Assembly (NCBI GenBank): GCA_026913215.1
Contig: JAPTYK010000001.1
Coordinates: 2,480,001-2,544,000 of the forward strand
Reading direction: 5' to 3'
DNA: 64,000 nt
Origin: Streptomyces diastatochromogenes
Lineage (GTDB): Bacteria > Actinomycetota > Actinomycetes > Streptomycetales > Streptomycetaceae
The position numbers and the translations under genes were made by a program. This document shows positions 24,933 through 34,171 of this stretch, in pieces. Each line of letters starts with the position of its first letter. Position 1 is the stretch's first letter. The notes under the pieces are model-generated. The model ran no database searches. It saw nothing but the letters and a program-made list of their open reading frames with translations, and had not been told where the DNA came from.

Positions 24933-25896
24933 ATGAGCTACAACCAGCCGGGCCCGTACGGCGGCCAGCAGCCTGGCCCCTACGGCCAGCCGGGCCCCTA
25001 CGGCCAGCAGCCGCCGCAGCCGGGCCCGTACGGTCAGCAGCCCGGCCCGTACGGCCAGCCGCAGGCTCCGCAGCCGGGATACGGATACCCCAGCAGGCCC
25101 CCAGGGCGTCCCGCCGCAGCAGCCCCCCTACGGCTACCCCCGCAGCAGCCCGCCCCTACGGCCAGCAGCCCCGTACGGCGCCCCCCAGGGCCCCGGCGGC
25201 TACGTCCCCCACCCCCCGGCCCCCAAGAAGTCCAAGGCCGGCTGGGTCATCGGCGGCATCGCGGTGGTCGCGGCGATCGGCGTGGCGGCGTACTTCGTGA
25301 TCGGGGGCGGCGGTGGCGCCTCGGTCGCGGACGACGGCCCGCACAAGCTGATCACGCCGGACACGGTGCTGACCGAGTACAAGAAGTCCCCCGAGCAGGG
25401 GAAGACCGGCGACGACTCCCTCAAGGAGGCCGAGAAGAACGGCGTCAAGAACGCCAAGCAGGTCAAGGCCGGCTACAAGGTGGAGGACAAGGCCAACCCG
25501 CTGGCGGGCAAGCTGATCTCGTTCAACGGTCTCTACGGCGAGATCGACGACCCCGAGAAGGTCGTCGACGCCATCTTCGCCACCGCCAAGGCCGAGGCCG
25601 ACAAGGACGCCGGCAAGGAGGACGCCCCGCAGCTGGAGGGCAGCCCCCAGGCGTACGAGCCGGCCGACCTCGACGGCGCGGTCCTGAAGTGCCAGCAGGC
25701 CAAGACGAAGGCGGACCCGACGAACAAGGTGCCCTCGTTCCCCATCAACATGTGCGTGTGGGCCGACCACAGCACCGTGGGCTTCGTGGTTCCGGTCGAC
25801 ATGGCCTCGATGATGACGGGCAAGGGCACCTCCGCCGAGGACGCCGCGGCCCTCACCGCCAAGTTCCGCAAGGAAGTCCGCGTCAAGGCCGACTAG
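24933..25896 (+). CDS. Pro/Gly/Gln/Tyr-rich single-pass membrane protein
   Basis: Starts MSYNQPGPYGGQQPGPYG at 24933 after the RBS-like GAGGGGAACC. The first ~105 residues are GPYGQQP-type repeats (cytoplasmic, disordered). Then comes KKSKAGWVIGGIAVVAAIGVAAYFVIGGGG, a single transmembrane helix. The extracytoplasmic domain of ~190 residues (DGPHKLITPDTVLTEYKK through FRKEVRVKAD) is reminiscent of actinobacterial DUF-type lipoprotein/anchored proteins, with two Cys (LKCQQ, NMCVW). Missing C bases in C-runs between about 25095 and 25190 shift the frame. Function unknown; divergent from valS. Confidence 0.8.
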
Positions 25897-25972
25897 CCCG
25901 TCGTCGACTCACAGGAAGGCCTGGCCGACTGTACGGGTCGGCCGGGCAGCCTGTCCGACTGAGGCGTCGCGT

Positions 25973-26248
25973 TCAGGCGTCCCACGCAAAACGGCACGCC
26001 TGGGTCGCATGGCGGTCCTTGACCCCTAGGGACACGAGGGTGGGATAGCAGAATCCGGCGGTCTCCACACCCTCGCCGTAGCGGCACGCCGAGGTGACCT
26101 TCGGGCCGACCTTGTAGCCCACGTCGTGCAGATACGTCATGCAGGTGATCCGCGAAGCCTGCGCAGGGGCGGCTACCGCAACCGGCAGGATGCTCGCGGC
26201 ACCGGCCACACACGCCGCGGCAAGTATCCGCTGAACCCTCGGACGCAT
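25973..26248 (-). CDS. Small secreted four-cysteine protein
   Basis: I chose the ATG at 26248 (MRPRVQRILAAACVAGAASI) because it directly precedes a classical signal peptide with cleavage expected after AAPAQA. The mature part is ~60 residues with four Cys (ITCMTYL, SACRYG, GFCYP, QACRF), probably two disulfides. The pattern GYKVGPKV with CxxxLxxxGVxxxHAxxAC resembles a family of small secreted streptomycete proteins of unknown role. No neighbour suggests a function. The upstream ATG at 26323 would add 25 charged residues before the signal peptide and is unlikely. Confidence 0.75.
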   Translation of the reverse strand: MRPRVQRILAAACVAGAASILPVAVAAPAQASRITCMTYLHDVGYKVGPKVTSACRYGEGVETAGFCYPTLVSLGVKDRHATQACRFAWDA

Positions 26249-26378
26249 CACGCTTCCTGCTCCTGCACGCGAGCTGACATCCCGTTCGCGTTCAAGGGTT
26301 CGGCACATTCGCGAGTTGATCAACCCTTACACCCCCGAATGGCTTGATCGTCCCGCCACGGGAAGATTCCGCAGGGAA

Positions 26379-26421
26379 GCAAAGGCGCCAGGCCGGTCGA
26401 AAGACCGGCCTGGCGCCTTGC
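26379..26421 (-). terminator. Terminator of clpX
   Basis: A 17-bp GC-rich stem capped by a GAAA tetraloop (399-402 in the 26 kb line) lies 10 bp past the clpX stop. Confidence 0.8.
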
Positions 26422-26429
26422 TTCAGCGG

Positions 26430-27712
26430 CTACGCGCTCTTCTCGTGCCTGCCGTCGTTCTTCACGATCCGCGGGACCAGCGTCGGGTTGACGTTGTTGC
26501 GGACGACGTCGGCGGTGATGACGACGCGGGCCACGTCCTTGCGGGACGGGACCTCGTACATGACCGACTGGAGGACTTCCTCCATGATGGCGCGCAGGCC
26601 GCGCGCGCCGGTGCCGCGGAGGATCGCCTGGTCGGCGATGGCCTCCAGGGCGGGGCGGTCGAAGTCCAGCTCGACGCCGTCGAGTTCGAAGAGGCGCTGG
26701 TACTGCTTCACCAGCGCGTTGCGCGGCTCGACGAGGATCTGGAGGAGCGCCTCGCGGTCGAGGTTGTGGACGGAGGTGAGGACGGGGAGACGGCCGATGA
26801 ACTCGGGGATCATCCCGAACTTCACCAGGTCCTCCGGCATGACCTCCTGGAACTGGTCGCTCGCCTCGATCTCGCGCTTGGAGCGGATGGTCGCCCCGAA
26901 GCCGATGCCCTTGGCGCCCGCCCGCGACTCGATGATCTTCTCCAGGCCGGCGAAGGCGCCGCCCACGATGAAGAGCACGTTCGTCGTGTCGATCTGGATG
27001 AACTCCTGGTGCGGGTGCTTCCGGCCGCCCTGGGGCGGGACGGAGGCCGTGGTGCCCTCCAGGATCTTCAGGAGGGCCTGCTGCACGCCCTCGCCGCTCA
27101 CGTCGCGCGTGATCGACGGGTTTTCGCTCTTGCGGGCGACCTTGTCGATCTCGTCGATGTAGATGATCCCGGTCTCGGCCTTCTTGACGTCGTAGTCGGC
27201 CGCCTGGATCAGCTTGAGCAGGATGTTCTCGACGTCCTCGCCGACGTAGCCCGCCTCCGTCAGCGCCGTCGCGTCGGCGATGGCGAACGGCACGTTGAGC
27301 ATGCGGGCCAGGGTCTGCGCGAGCAGCGTCTTGCCCGAGCCCGTGGGGCCGAGCAGCAGAATGTTGGACTTCGCCAGTTCGATGGCGTCGTCACGGCCCT
27401 GCGCGCCGCCGTTCTCGCCGGCCTGGACGCGCTTGTAGTGGTTGTACACCGCGACGGAGAGGGCCTTCTTGGCCGGCTCCTGGCCGACGACGTAACCCTC
27501 CAGGAACTCGTAGATCTCGCGGGGCTTGGGAGTTCCTCCCACCGCACCTCGCTCGTCTCCGCGAGCTCCTCTTCGATGATCTCGTTGCAGAGGTCGATGC
27601 ACTCGTCGCAGATGTACACACCGGGTCCCGCGATGAGCTTCTTCACCTGCTTCTGGCTCTTTCCACAGAACGAGCACTTGAGCAGATCGCCGCCATCACC
27701 GATGCGTGCCAC
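26430..27712 (-). CDS. clpX: ATP-dependent Clp protease ATP-binding subunit ClpX
   Basis: AAA+ unfoldase feeding tagged proteins to ClpP. The N-terminal zinc-binding domain has CSFC and CDEC (residues 13-40). Walker A is GPTGSGKT, the pore loop GYVGED, Walker [11 protein letters not shown] and the RKH loop GGRKHP. Sensor 2 lies in [11 protein letters not shown]. One C is missing near 27531 ([13 protein letters not shown]), splitting the gene into two frames. Restoring it gives 427 residues, the normal size, so this is an error. It is separated from clpP2 by a terminator and is probably its own transcription unit. Confidence 0.97.
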
Positions 27713-27811
27713 GAGGTGCTTCCCCTTCGCCTGGGAGTGCTTGGTTCAGCGACTCCTGGTGCCTCATATTCGACGGTACCTTGCCGGGCCCCCCGTTCGG
27801 GCCCCCCTTGG

Positions 27812-27850
27812 CGTGGTTGGCATGGTCGCAATTCGGCCACGCCAACCACG
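27812..27850 (-). terminator. Terminator of the clpP1-clpP2 unit
   Basis: Inverted repeat with outer arms CGTGGTTGGC/GCCAACCACG and an inner stem with one G-U pair, located between the clpP2 stop (27869) and the clpX start (27712). Confidence 0.65.
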
Positions 27851-27868
27851 GCGAGGGAAGGTCGAGCG

Positions 27869-28543
27869 TCAGGCTGCCGCGGCGGCCGTGCTCTTGCGGG
27901 TCGAGACGATCTGGTCGATCAGGCCGTACGCCAGGGCGTCCTCGGCCGTCAGGATCTTGTCACGCTCGATGTCGTCGCGGATCTTCTCGATCGGCGTCGA
28001 GGAGTGCTTGGCCAGCATCTCCTCCAGCTGGCTGCGCATCCGCAGGATCTCGTTGGCCGCGATCTCCAGGTCGGAGAGCTGCTCGCGGCCGGTGCCGCCG
28101 GAGGGCTGGTGGATCAGCACGCGGGCGTTCGGCAGGGCCATCCGCTTGCCGGGGGTGCCGGCGGCGAGCAGCACGGCCGCGGCGGAGGCCGCCTGGCCCA
28201 TGCAGACCGTCTGGATGTCCGGCTTCACGAACTGCATCGTGTCGTAGATCGCCGTCAGCGCGGTGAAGGAACCACCGGGGCTGTTGATGTAGATCGAGAT
28301 GTCGCGGTCCGGGTCCATCGACTCCAGGCACAGCAGCTGCGCCATGACGTCGTTGGCGGAGGCGTCGTCGATCTGCACGCCGAGGAAGATCACGCGCTCC
28401 TCGAAGAGCTTCGCGTACGGGTCGTACTCGCGGACGCCCTGCGAGGTGCGCTCGACGAAGCGGGGCACGACGTAGCGGTTGTCCATCGGCGCGCCGGTGT
28501 AGAGGCCGCTCGGGGAGAGGTTGTTCTGCATCTGGGTGTTCAC
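27869..28543 (-). CDS. clpP2: ATP-dependent Clp protease proteolytic subunit 2
   Basis: Serine protease subunit of a mixed ClpP1P2 tetradecamer. The 224-residue protein starts [20 protein letters not shown]. Catalytic residues are Ser120 ([11 protein letters not shown]), His145 ([10 protein letters not shown]) and an Asp in the DDIERD region. The oxyanion glycines are in YINSPGGSF. The N-terminal ~30 residues form the propeptide region. It follows clpP1 by 53 bp on the same strand. Confidence 0.96.
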   Translation of the reverse strand: MNTQMQNNLSPSGLYTGAPMDNRYVVPRFVERTSQGVREYDPYAKLFEERVIFLGVQIDDASANDVMAQLLCLESMDPDRDISIYINSPGGSFTALTAIYDTMQFVKPDIQTVCMGQAASAAAVLLAAGTPGKRMALPNARVLIHQPSGGTGREQLSDLEIAANEILRMRSQLEEMLAKHSSTPIEKIRDDIERDKILTAEDALAYGLIDQIVSTRKSTAAAAA

Positions 28544-28596
28544 CGTCCTGGTGGCGTTCAGAGGGGGCTGGGGGCTCTTCGGCGGGCTGCCGGCGC

Positions 28597-29214
28597 TCAG
28601 GCGCCCGTGCCGCCGCCGCCCGGAACACCCGCGGCGTGCGTGATGATGTCGTCGATGAGGCCGTACTCCTTGGCCTCCTCCGCGGTGAACCAGCGGTCGC
28701 GGTCGCCGTCGCGGATGATCGCCTCGACGGTCTGGCCGGAGTGGTGCGCGGTGATCTCGGCCATGCGCTTCTTGGTGCGCAGGAGGTACTCGGCCTGGAT
28801 CTTGATGTCGGAGGCCGTGCCGCCGATGCCGGCGGAGCCCTGGTGCATCAGGATGTCGGTGTTCGGCAGCGCGAAGCGCTTGCCGGGGGTGCCGGCGGTG
28901 AGCAGGAACTGGCCCATGGAGGCCGCCATGCCCATGCCGATGGTGACGACGTCGTTCGGGATGAACTGCATGGTGTCGTAGACCGCCATGCCGGCCGTCA
29001 CCGAGCCGCCGGGGCTGTTGATGTACAGGAAGATGTCCTTCTCCGGCTCGGCGGCCAGGAGGAGCATCTGCGCGGTGATCTTGTTGGCGATCTCGTCGTC
29101 GACCTGCTGGCCGAGGAAGATGATGCGCTCGCCGAGCAGCCGGTTGTAGACATGGTCGCCGAGGCCGCCACCGATGGACGGCTCACCCGCGGCGTAAGGC
29201 TTCAGATTCGTCAC
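28597..29214 (-). CDS. clpP1: ATP-dependent Clp protease proteolytic subunit 1
   Basis: The 205-residue protein from the GTG at 29214 ([20 protein letters not shown]), chosen by similarity to known ClpP1 N-termini; an upstream start at 29406 would add unrelated sequence. Catalytic Ser99 is in [10 protein letters not shown], His124 in ILMHQGSAG and Asp in [10 protein letters not shown]. The His context HQGSAG, in place of the usual HQP, is seen in streptomycete ClpP1. It leads the clpP1-clpP2 operon, and a ClgR-type box lies ~125 bp upstream. Confidence 0.95.
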   Translation of the reverse strand: MTNLKPYAAGEPSIGGGLGDHVYNRLLGERIIFLGQQVDDEIANKITAQMLLLAAEPEKDIFLYINSPGGSVTAGMAVYDTMQFIPNDVVTIGMGMAASMGQFLLTAGTPGKRFALPNTDILMHQGSAGIGGTASDIKIQAEYLLRTKKRMAEITAHHSGQTVEAIIRDGDRDRWFTAEEAKEYGLIDDIITHAAGVPGGGGTGA

Positions 29215-29335
29215 GTATCCACCTGCTCGTCTCCGACGGCCCCAAGCCGTCTCAGCGTCTTGTTCTGAGGGCAGTGCCCTCGTATTCATGGACCCTAACG
29301 CGCAGGTCGGACAACGCCATCCCGGTTCCCGAACT

Positions 29336-29349
29336 GTTCGCTGGGAGCG
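29336..29349. promoter_or_regulatory. ClgR-like operator upstream of clpP1
   Basis: GTTCGCTGGGAGCG matches GTTCGC-N5-GCG, the motif described for ClgR, the activator of clpP1P2, lon and clpC in Streptomyces. It sits 122 bp upstream of the clpP1 start codon, between the tig terminator and clpP1, where an activator site is expected. Confidence 0.65.
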
Positions 29350-29388
29350 CAAGGTAGTTGGAGGGCGCATAAGGCCGTCCCGGTACGT

Positions 29389-29428
29389 CCACGGGCCCGT
29401 ACGCACAGCTGTGCGTACGGGCCCGTGG
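29389..29428 (-). terminator. Perfect 40-bp palindrome, terminator of tig
   Basis: Both 20-nt halves are exact reverse complements, centred on CAGCTG with no unpaired loop in the DNA. It lies 28 bp beyond the tig stop and upstream of the ClgR-like site, and is likely a strong transcription terminator. Confidence 0.7.
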
Positions 29429-29455
29429 AGCGGGGTCCGCCGGGGGCGGGGGCCC

Positions 29456-30841
29456 TTACTTGTCCTCGGAGACCTCGGCCTCGCCGGTGACGGCCTCGAC
29501 GGCCTCGGCGGCGTTCTCGACCTCGTCCTCGTCGTCGGAGAGGTCGACGACCTCGCCGTTGGTGTCGACGACCTTGGCGGCCTCGACGACGACCGCGAGG
29601 GCCTTGCCGCGGGCGACCTCGCCGACCAGCATCGGGACCTGGCCCTGCTGGGCCACGGCCTGGGCGAACTGGTCGGGGCTCATGCCGGAGGAGGCGGCAC
29701 GGCGGAACAGGTGCTCGGTGAGCTCCTCGCGGGAGACGTCGAGCTTCTCCTTGTTGACGAGCTCATCGAGGATGAACTGCGTCTTGATGCCCTTCTCGGC
29801 CTGCTCCTTGGTCTCGGCCAGGAACTCTTCCTCGGTCTTGCCCTGGAGCTCCAGGTACTTCGCGAGGTCGAGGCCCATCTGGCCGAGCTGGTGGTGCTCC
29901 AGGTTGTGCTTGCGGGTGTTGATCTCGTCCTCGAGGAGCTTCTCGGGCATCGGGACCTCGACCAGCTTGAGGAGCTCGTCGAGGACGCGCTCCTGGGCCT
30001 GGGTGGCCTGGTCGAACTGCTTCATGTTCTCGAGGCGCTTGCGGCTGTCGGCCTTGAGCTCGTCGAGGGTGTCGAACTCCGACGCCATCTGCGCGAACTC
30101 GTCGTCGAGCTCGGGGAGCTCACGGGCGGCGACGGCGGTGACCTTGACGGTGACCTCCGCGTCCTTGCCCTCGGCGGAGCCGCCCTTCAGCTGCGAGGTG
30201 AAGGTGGCCTCGCCACCGGCCTCCAGGCCCTTGACGGCCTCGTCGATGCCGTCGAGCAGCTCGCCGGAACCGATGGTGTACGAGACGTCCGAGGCGACGC
30301 CGTCGGGCAGCACCTCGCCGTCGACCTTGGCCTCCAGGTCGATGGTGACGACGTCGCCCTCGGCGGCGGCGCGCTCGACGGTCTTCGTCGAGGCGAAGCG
30401 CTCGCGGAGCTGCTCCACGGACTTCTCGACGTCCTCGTCGGTGACCTCGACCGCGTCGACGGTGACCTCGATGCCGGAGTAGTCCGGGATCTCGATCGTC
30501 GGGCGGACGTCGACCTCGGCGGTGAAGGCCAGCAGCTCGCCGTCCTTCAGCTCGGTGATGTCGACCTCGGGCTGGCCGAGCGGGTTGACCTCGGCCTCGT
30601 TGACGGCCTCGGTGTAGAACTTCGGGAGCGCGTCGTTGACGGCCTCCTCCAGCACGGCGCCGCGGCCGAACCGCTGGTCGATCACGCGAGCAGGGATCTT
30701 GCCCTTACGGAAGCCCTTGACCGTGACCTGCTGGTTGATCTTCTTGTACGCCGCGTCGAGGCTGTCCTTGAGCTCCTCGAAGGGCACCTCGACAGTGAGC
30801 CGAACCCGGGTCGGGTTCAGGGTCTCCACGGCGCTCTTCAC
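29456..30841 (-). CDS. tig: Trigger factor
   Basis: Ribosome-associated chaperone and peptidyl-prolyl isomerase. The GTG at 30841 ([20 protein letters not shown]) gives 461 residues. The ribosome-binding signature is FRKGKIP, near residue 44 ([19 protein letters not shown]). The FKBP-like domain follows ([36 protein letters not shown]), then the helical C-terminal chaperone domain. A very acidic tail ([18 protein letters not shown]) ends the protein. It lies upstream of clpP1P2 and clpX, the classic tig-clp arrangement. Confidence 0.97.
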   Translation of the reverse strand: MKSAVETLNPTRVRLTVEVPFEELKDSLDAAYKKINQQVTVKGFRKGKIPARVIDQRFGRGAVLEEAVNDALPKFYTEAVNEAEVNPLGQPEVDITELKDGELLAFTAEVDVRPTIEIPDYSGIEVTVDAVEVTDEDVEKSVEQLRERFASTKTVERAAAEGDVVTIDLEAKVDGEVLPDGVASDVSYTIGSGELLDGIDEAVKGLEAGGEATFTSQLKGGSAEGKDAEVTVKVTAVAARELPELDDEFAQMASEFDTLDELKADSRKRLENMKQFDQATQAQERVLDELLKLVEVPMPEKLLEDEINTRKHNLEHHQLGQMGLDLAKYLELQGKTEEEFLAETKEQAEKGIKTQFILDELVNKEKLDVSREELTEHLFRRAASSGMSPDQFAQAVAQQGQVPMLVGEVARGKALAVVVEAAKVVDTNGEVVDLSDDEDEVENAAEAVEAVTGEAEVSEDK

Positions 30842-31013
30842 GGTTCGGTCTCCTTGTGGCTGATTCCTGGAATCCGCCGGGGCCGCGTGTGGCGGTTCCG
30901 GCGGGTCGGCCCGGTCAGAGAGACACACGGGCACGCAGCTTGCATAGTAACCGCAAGCGGGATGACGCCCACAACGTGATCAAGAGCGCGCGCTCGGCGC
31001 GTGATCGTCATGG

Positions 31014-31087
31014 TCGGGGTGGCGGGATTTGAACCCACGGCCTTCCGCTCCCAAAGCGGACGCGCTACCAAGCTGCGCCACACCCCG
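31014..31087 (-). tRNA. tRNA-Pro (anticodon TGG)
   Basis: A 74-nt cloverleaf on the minus strand. Acceptor CGGGGTG pairs with CACCCCG with discriminator A. The anticodon loop is CTTTGGG and the T-arm GTGGGTTCAAATCCCGC is standard. No CCA is encoded. It lies upstream of tig in the same orientation. Confidence 0.95.
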
Positions 31088-31220
31088 TCGGTGCGACACG
31101 TAGGGTACATGGACGGGGACTGTGCGGCGCCCCCCGATTTTCGGGGTGTGCGCGAAAGGCCGCCGACCGGCTACCATGCTCCTCGTGCCGCGGTCCTCGT
31201 GACCTGCGGCGCGATGCTGT

Positions 31221-31291
31221 GCGGGTGTAGCTCAATGGTAGAGCACTAGTCTTCCAAACTAGCTACGCGGGTTCGATTCCCGTCACCCGCT
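31221..31291 (+). tRNA. tRNA-Gly (anticodon TCC)
   Basis: A 71-nt cloverleaf: acceptor GCGGGTG/CACCCGC, D-arm AGCTCAATGGTAGAGC, anticodon stem CTAGT/ACTAG with loop CTTCCAA, and T-arm GCGGGTTCGATTCCCGT. No encoded CCA. It is followed at once by a strong terminator. Confidence 0.96.
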
Positions 31292-31293
31292 CT

Positions 31294-31334
31294 GAACGAA
31301 GAAAACCCCAGGTCACCTGGGGCTTTCTTCGTTC
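31294..31334 (+). terminator. Terminator downstream of tRNA-Gly
   Basis: Inverted repeat GAACGAAGAAA...TTTCTTCGTTC around an inner CCCCAGGT/ACCTGGGG stem, starting 2 bp after the tRNA. It also could terminate the opposing small membrane-protein gene. Confidence 0.8.
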
Positions 31335-31380
31335 CGGCCTCTGCTTCGCCCCCGCCGGCGCCGACGGGGGCGTCGATCGC

Positions 31381-31575
31381 TCAGAACTTTATGGAGGCGA
31401 TCGTCTGCGTTATCGAGTCCAGGAAGCGCTGGATGTCGTCGGCCATGCCGGTGGAGGCCAGGAAGAAGCCGAAGAGGATCGCGACCACGGCCGGGCCGCC
31501 CTTGAGGTTCCCCCCGCGGATCAGCACCACCAGGATGATTGCCAACAGCAACACCACAGACAGTGAAATGGCCAC
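31381..31575 (-). CDS. Conserved small membrane protein
   Basis: A 64-residue protein, MAISLSVVLLLAIILVVLIR, with an N-terminal transmembrane helix, a short basic turn (GGNLKGGP), and a second hydrophobic segment (AVVAILFGFFLASTGMA). A short amphipathic helix follows (DDIQRFLDSITQTIASIKF). The arrangement and size match small actinobacterial membrane proteins I have no function for. Codon use and G+C third positions fit its neighbours. Confidence 0.7.
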   Translation of the reverse strand: MAISLSVVLLLAIILVVLIRGGNLKGGPAVVAILFGFFLASTGMADDIQRFLDSITQTIASIKF

Positions 31576-31873
31576 AACTGATCACACCCTCGGTCGGTCC
31601 GCCTTGCCCACCAGGGAGTCCCCGTCTCGGAACGCCCCCCGCTGTCTCCATCGTGCCATCAACCCCCTTGCCCCCGCTGCCGGGTGACGAATCGTCGAAG
31701 GCGGGCATCGCGAGGGGAGAGCATCGCCACATCCGTACAACCAGAGGGCGATTGCGGTGTTCTGCGGCTTTTGCGACACCGCCAACTGTCCCCTTCAGGA
31801 CCGTTTTCCTCTGTCCTGAGCGCTATGTCCCCCACCCTTTTCGGACAGGGGGCTCACCACTAGCGTCTCGGCA

Positions 31874-32967
31874 ATGTCGTCCACCACTCACCCCGGAACC
31901 ACCGCTTCCGCCCTTCGGACCGCGTCCGCCCCCAGCACCGGGCGGCGGCGCGACCCGTACTTCGACAACGCGAAGTACCTCGCCGTCCTGCTCGTGGCCG
32001 TGGGGCACGTGCTCCCCGTGGTGGTGGAGGGCAGCCGGACGACCAGAGCCCTGTACATGCTGGTGTACGCCTTCCACATGCCGGCTTTCGTCCTGATATC
32101 CGGCCACCTCTCGCGGAGCTACACCGGGCGGCCCGACCAGCTCCGCCGGCTGCTCACCGGGGTCGTCGTGCCGTACCTCGTCTTCGAGGTCGCGTACACG
32201 CTGCTGATCCGCTGGGGAGCGCAGCCGGAACGGCCGTACAGCCTGCTGCACCCCTCGTACCTGATGTGGTTCCTGATCGCGCTGTTCGTCTGGCGGGTCA
32301 CCGCCCCCTTCTGGTCGATCATCCGTTGGCCCGTGCCCGTCTCCCTCGGGATCGGGGCGCTGGCGGCGATCACCCCCGGCCTGGACGGCGTCATCGGCAT
32401 GCAGCGGGTGCTGCAGTTCCTGCCGTTCTTCGTGATCGGGCTGCGCATGCGGCCGGAGCACTTCCGGTTCCTGCGGCGGCGGCCGGTGCGCGTCGTGGCC
32501 GCCCTGGTCCTCGTCGGCGCCGTGCCCTTCACGTACTGGGCGACCGCCAGCATCTACATGACCTGGTTCTACCGGACCGTGAGCGCCCAGGAGATGGGCG
32601 TGGCCTGGGGCCGGGCCTCGTCAGGGTGGGTGCCCTCTTCGTCTGCGCGCTGATCCTCACGGCGGCCTTCCTCGCGCTGGTGCCCGCGCGGAGGCTCTGG
32701 TGCACGGTGCTGGGCTCCGGGACGATCTGCGGCTATCTGCTGCACGGCCTCCTCATCCGGGGCGGGCAGTACTCGGGCTTCTTCGACCGCTGGCCGTCCC
32801 TGGGCACGCCGGGCGGCCGGGTCGTCCTGACGGTGACGGCGCTCGTCGTGATGACGCTGCTGTGCACCCCGGTGGTGCACCGGGTCATGAAGCCGTTGAC
32901 GGAGCCGGAGCTGGCCTGGGCGTTCAGGAAGGACGGGACAGCAGCAGCAGGGCCCGGTCGTCGTTGA
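31874..32967 (+). CDS. Acyltransferase 3 family membrane protein
   Basis: The N-terminus has the family start RDPYFDNAKYLAVLLVAVGHVLPVV, with the conserved His of the VGH motif, then FHMPAFVLISGHLSR. About ten membrane segments follow (FLPFFVIGLRMRPEHF; TICGYLLHGLLIRGG; VVLTVTALVVMTLLCTPVVH). These enzymes acylate sugars or lipids from acyl-CoA at the membrane; the substrate is unknown. One missing G near 32615 shifts the frame. The start ATG 31874 is MSSTTHPGTT. The C-terminal 44 bp overlap the end of the convergent phosphatase gene. Confidence 0.88.
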
Positions 32968-34066
32968 CGTCCTTGGCGACGGCTTCGATGAGGTGCCAGG
33001 CGACGCCCTCGAAGCCTTCGGCGACGCAGCGGTCGGCCTCGCCGGTGAGGCGGTCGATGCCTTCGGCGATGTCCCGGTCGGCGGCCTCGACCAGGCCGTC
33101 GGTGAAGAGCATGAGGACGTCGCCGGGGCGCAGGGAGCCCTTGACCGGGTGGAACTCGGCGCCGTCGTAGACGCCGAGGAGGGGGCCTTCGCCGGCCTTC
33201 TCCTCCCAGCGGCCGGTGCCCGCGTGGAGCTGGAGGGCGGGCAGGTGGCCGGCCGAGAACAGCTCGTAGTCGCCGGACTCCAGGTCGAGGACGAGGTGGA
33301 TGGAGGTGGCGAAGCCCTCGTCCCAGTTCTGGCGGAGGAGGTAGCCGTTGGCCGCGGGGAGGAAGCCGTGCGGCGGGAGGGAGCCGAGGAGGCCGCCGAA
33401 GGCGCCGGAGAGGAGGAGGGAGCGGGAGGCCGCGTCCATGCCCTTGCCGGAGACGTCGGTGAGGACGACTTCCAGGGTGCGGCCGCCGTGGGTGCGGGCG
33501 GCGACGACGAAGTCGCCGGAGAAGGACTGGCCGCCGGCCGGGCGCAGCGCCATCTCGCGGTGCCAGCCCTGGGGAGCCGGGGCAGGGCGCTCTGGACGCG
33601 GATGCGTTCGCGCAGGTCGAAGAGCATGGTGCCGCCGCGCCGCCAGGGCACGCCGACCCGGGCCCGGAACTGGGCGATGAGCAGTCCGAAGAGTCCGCAG
33701 GCGGCGACGACCAGGACGGTGCCGGGGTGACCCTGGCCGGGCCCCGGGTGTACGGGCCGAGGACGACGGACTCGACGATGAGGGCGCCCGCGCCGCCGCG
33801 TACAGGGCGAGCAGGCTGGCCGGGCGCAGCAGCAGGCCGCCGGCCACGATGGGCAGGACGAGCGCGGCGGGCGCGCACCAGACGGGGTCGAAAAGGGTCC
33901 CGCACGCGATGGCGGGGATCATCAGGAGGAGTCCGGCGAAGGCGAGCCAGTCCGCGCCGTCGCCGCGGAAGTAGTCGACGGCGGATCTGCGCAGCGTGAC
34001 GCGGGCCCGGCGCACGCGCCTGCGTGCCCGGGCCGCGTACGTGTTCACTCCGGCGCGCTGTCCCAT
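32924..34066 (-). CDS. Membrane PP2C-type (SpoIIE) serine phosphatase
   Basis: The ATG at 34066 starts MGQRAGVNTYAARARRRVRR. Three to four transmembrane segments follow (WLAFAGLLLMIPAIACG, ALVLPIVAGGLLLRP). The SpoIIE phosphatase domain has SFSGDFVVAARTHGGRTLEVVLTDVSGKGMDAA, with metal-binding Asp in DVSGKG. Further motifs are FATSIHLVLDLESG, ELFSAGHLPALQL and VLMLFTDGLVEAADRD. Such proteins dephosphorylate anti-sigma antagonists or similar regulators. Three one-base deletions occur, near 33800, 33725 and 33575. It is convergent with the acyltransferase and divergent from the Eis-like gene. Confidence 0.88.
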   Translation of the reverse strand: MGQRAGVNTYAARARRRVRRARVTLRRSAVDYFRGDGADWLAFAGLLLMIPAIACGTLFDPVWCAPAALVLPIVAGGLLLRPASLLALYAAARAPSSSSPSSSARTPGARPGSPRHRPGRRRLRTLRTAHRPVPGPGRRALAARRHHALRPARTHPRPERPAPAPQGWHREMALRPAGGQSFSGDFVVAARTHGGRTLEVVLTDVSGKGMDAASRSLLLSGAFGGLLGSLPPHGFLPAANGYLLRQNWDEGFATSIHLVLDLESGDYELFSAGHLPALQLHAGTGRWEEKAGEGPLLGVYDGAEFHPVKGSLRPGDVLMLFTDGLVEAADRDIAEGIDRLTGEADRCVAEGFEGVAWHLIEAVAKDVNDDRALLLLSRPS

Positions 34067-34171
34067 TGGCCTGGACCCTATCCATCCCGTCGGACATCGT
34101 GCAGGGGTACCCGGTGACAATGTGCCTGAAATCGGGTCGCCCTGGACGCGTGGCGCTGATATCGATGGCAT

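Noticed and set aside
25893..26323. Larger ORF starts for the small secreted protein and an opposite-frame ORF at 25893-26213
   Set aside because: The upstream start would place a charged stretch before the signal peptide, and the other frame lacks a signal peptide or conserved pattern.
31014..31291. tRNA genes as an integration (attachment) site for a mobile element
   Set aside because: No integrase, direct repeat of the tRNA 3' end or island boundary is seen; the flanking genes keep the usual core order.
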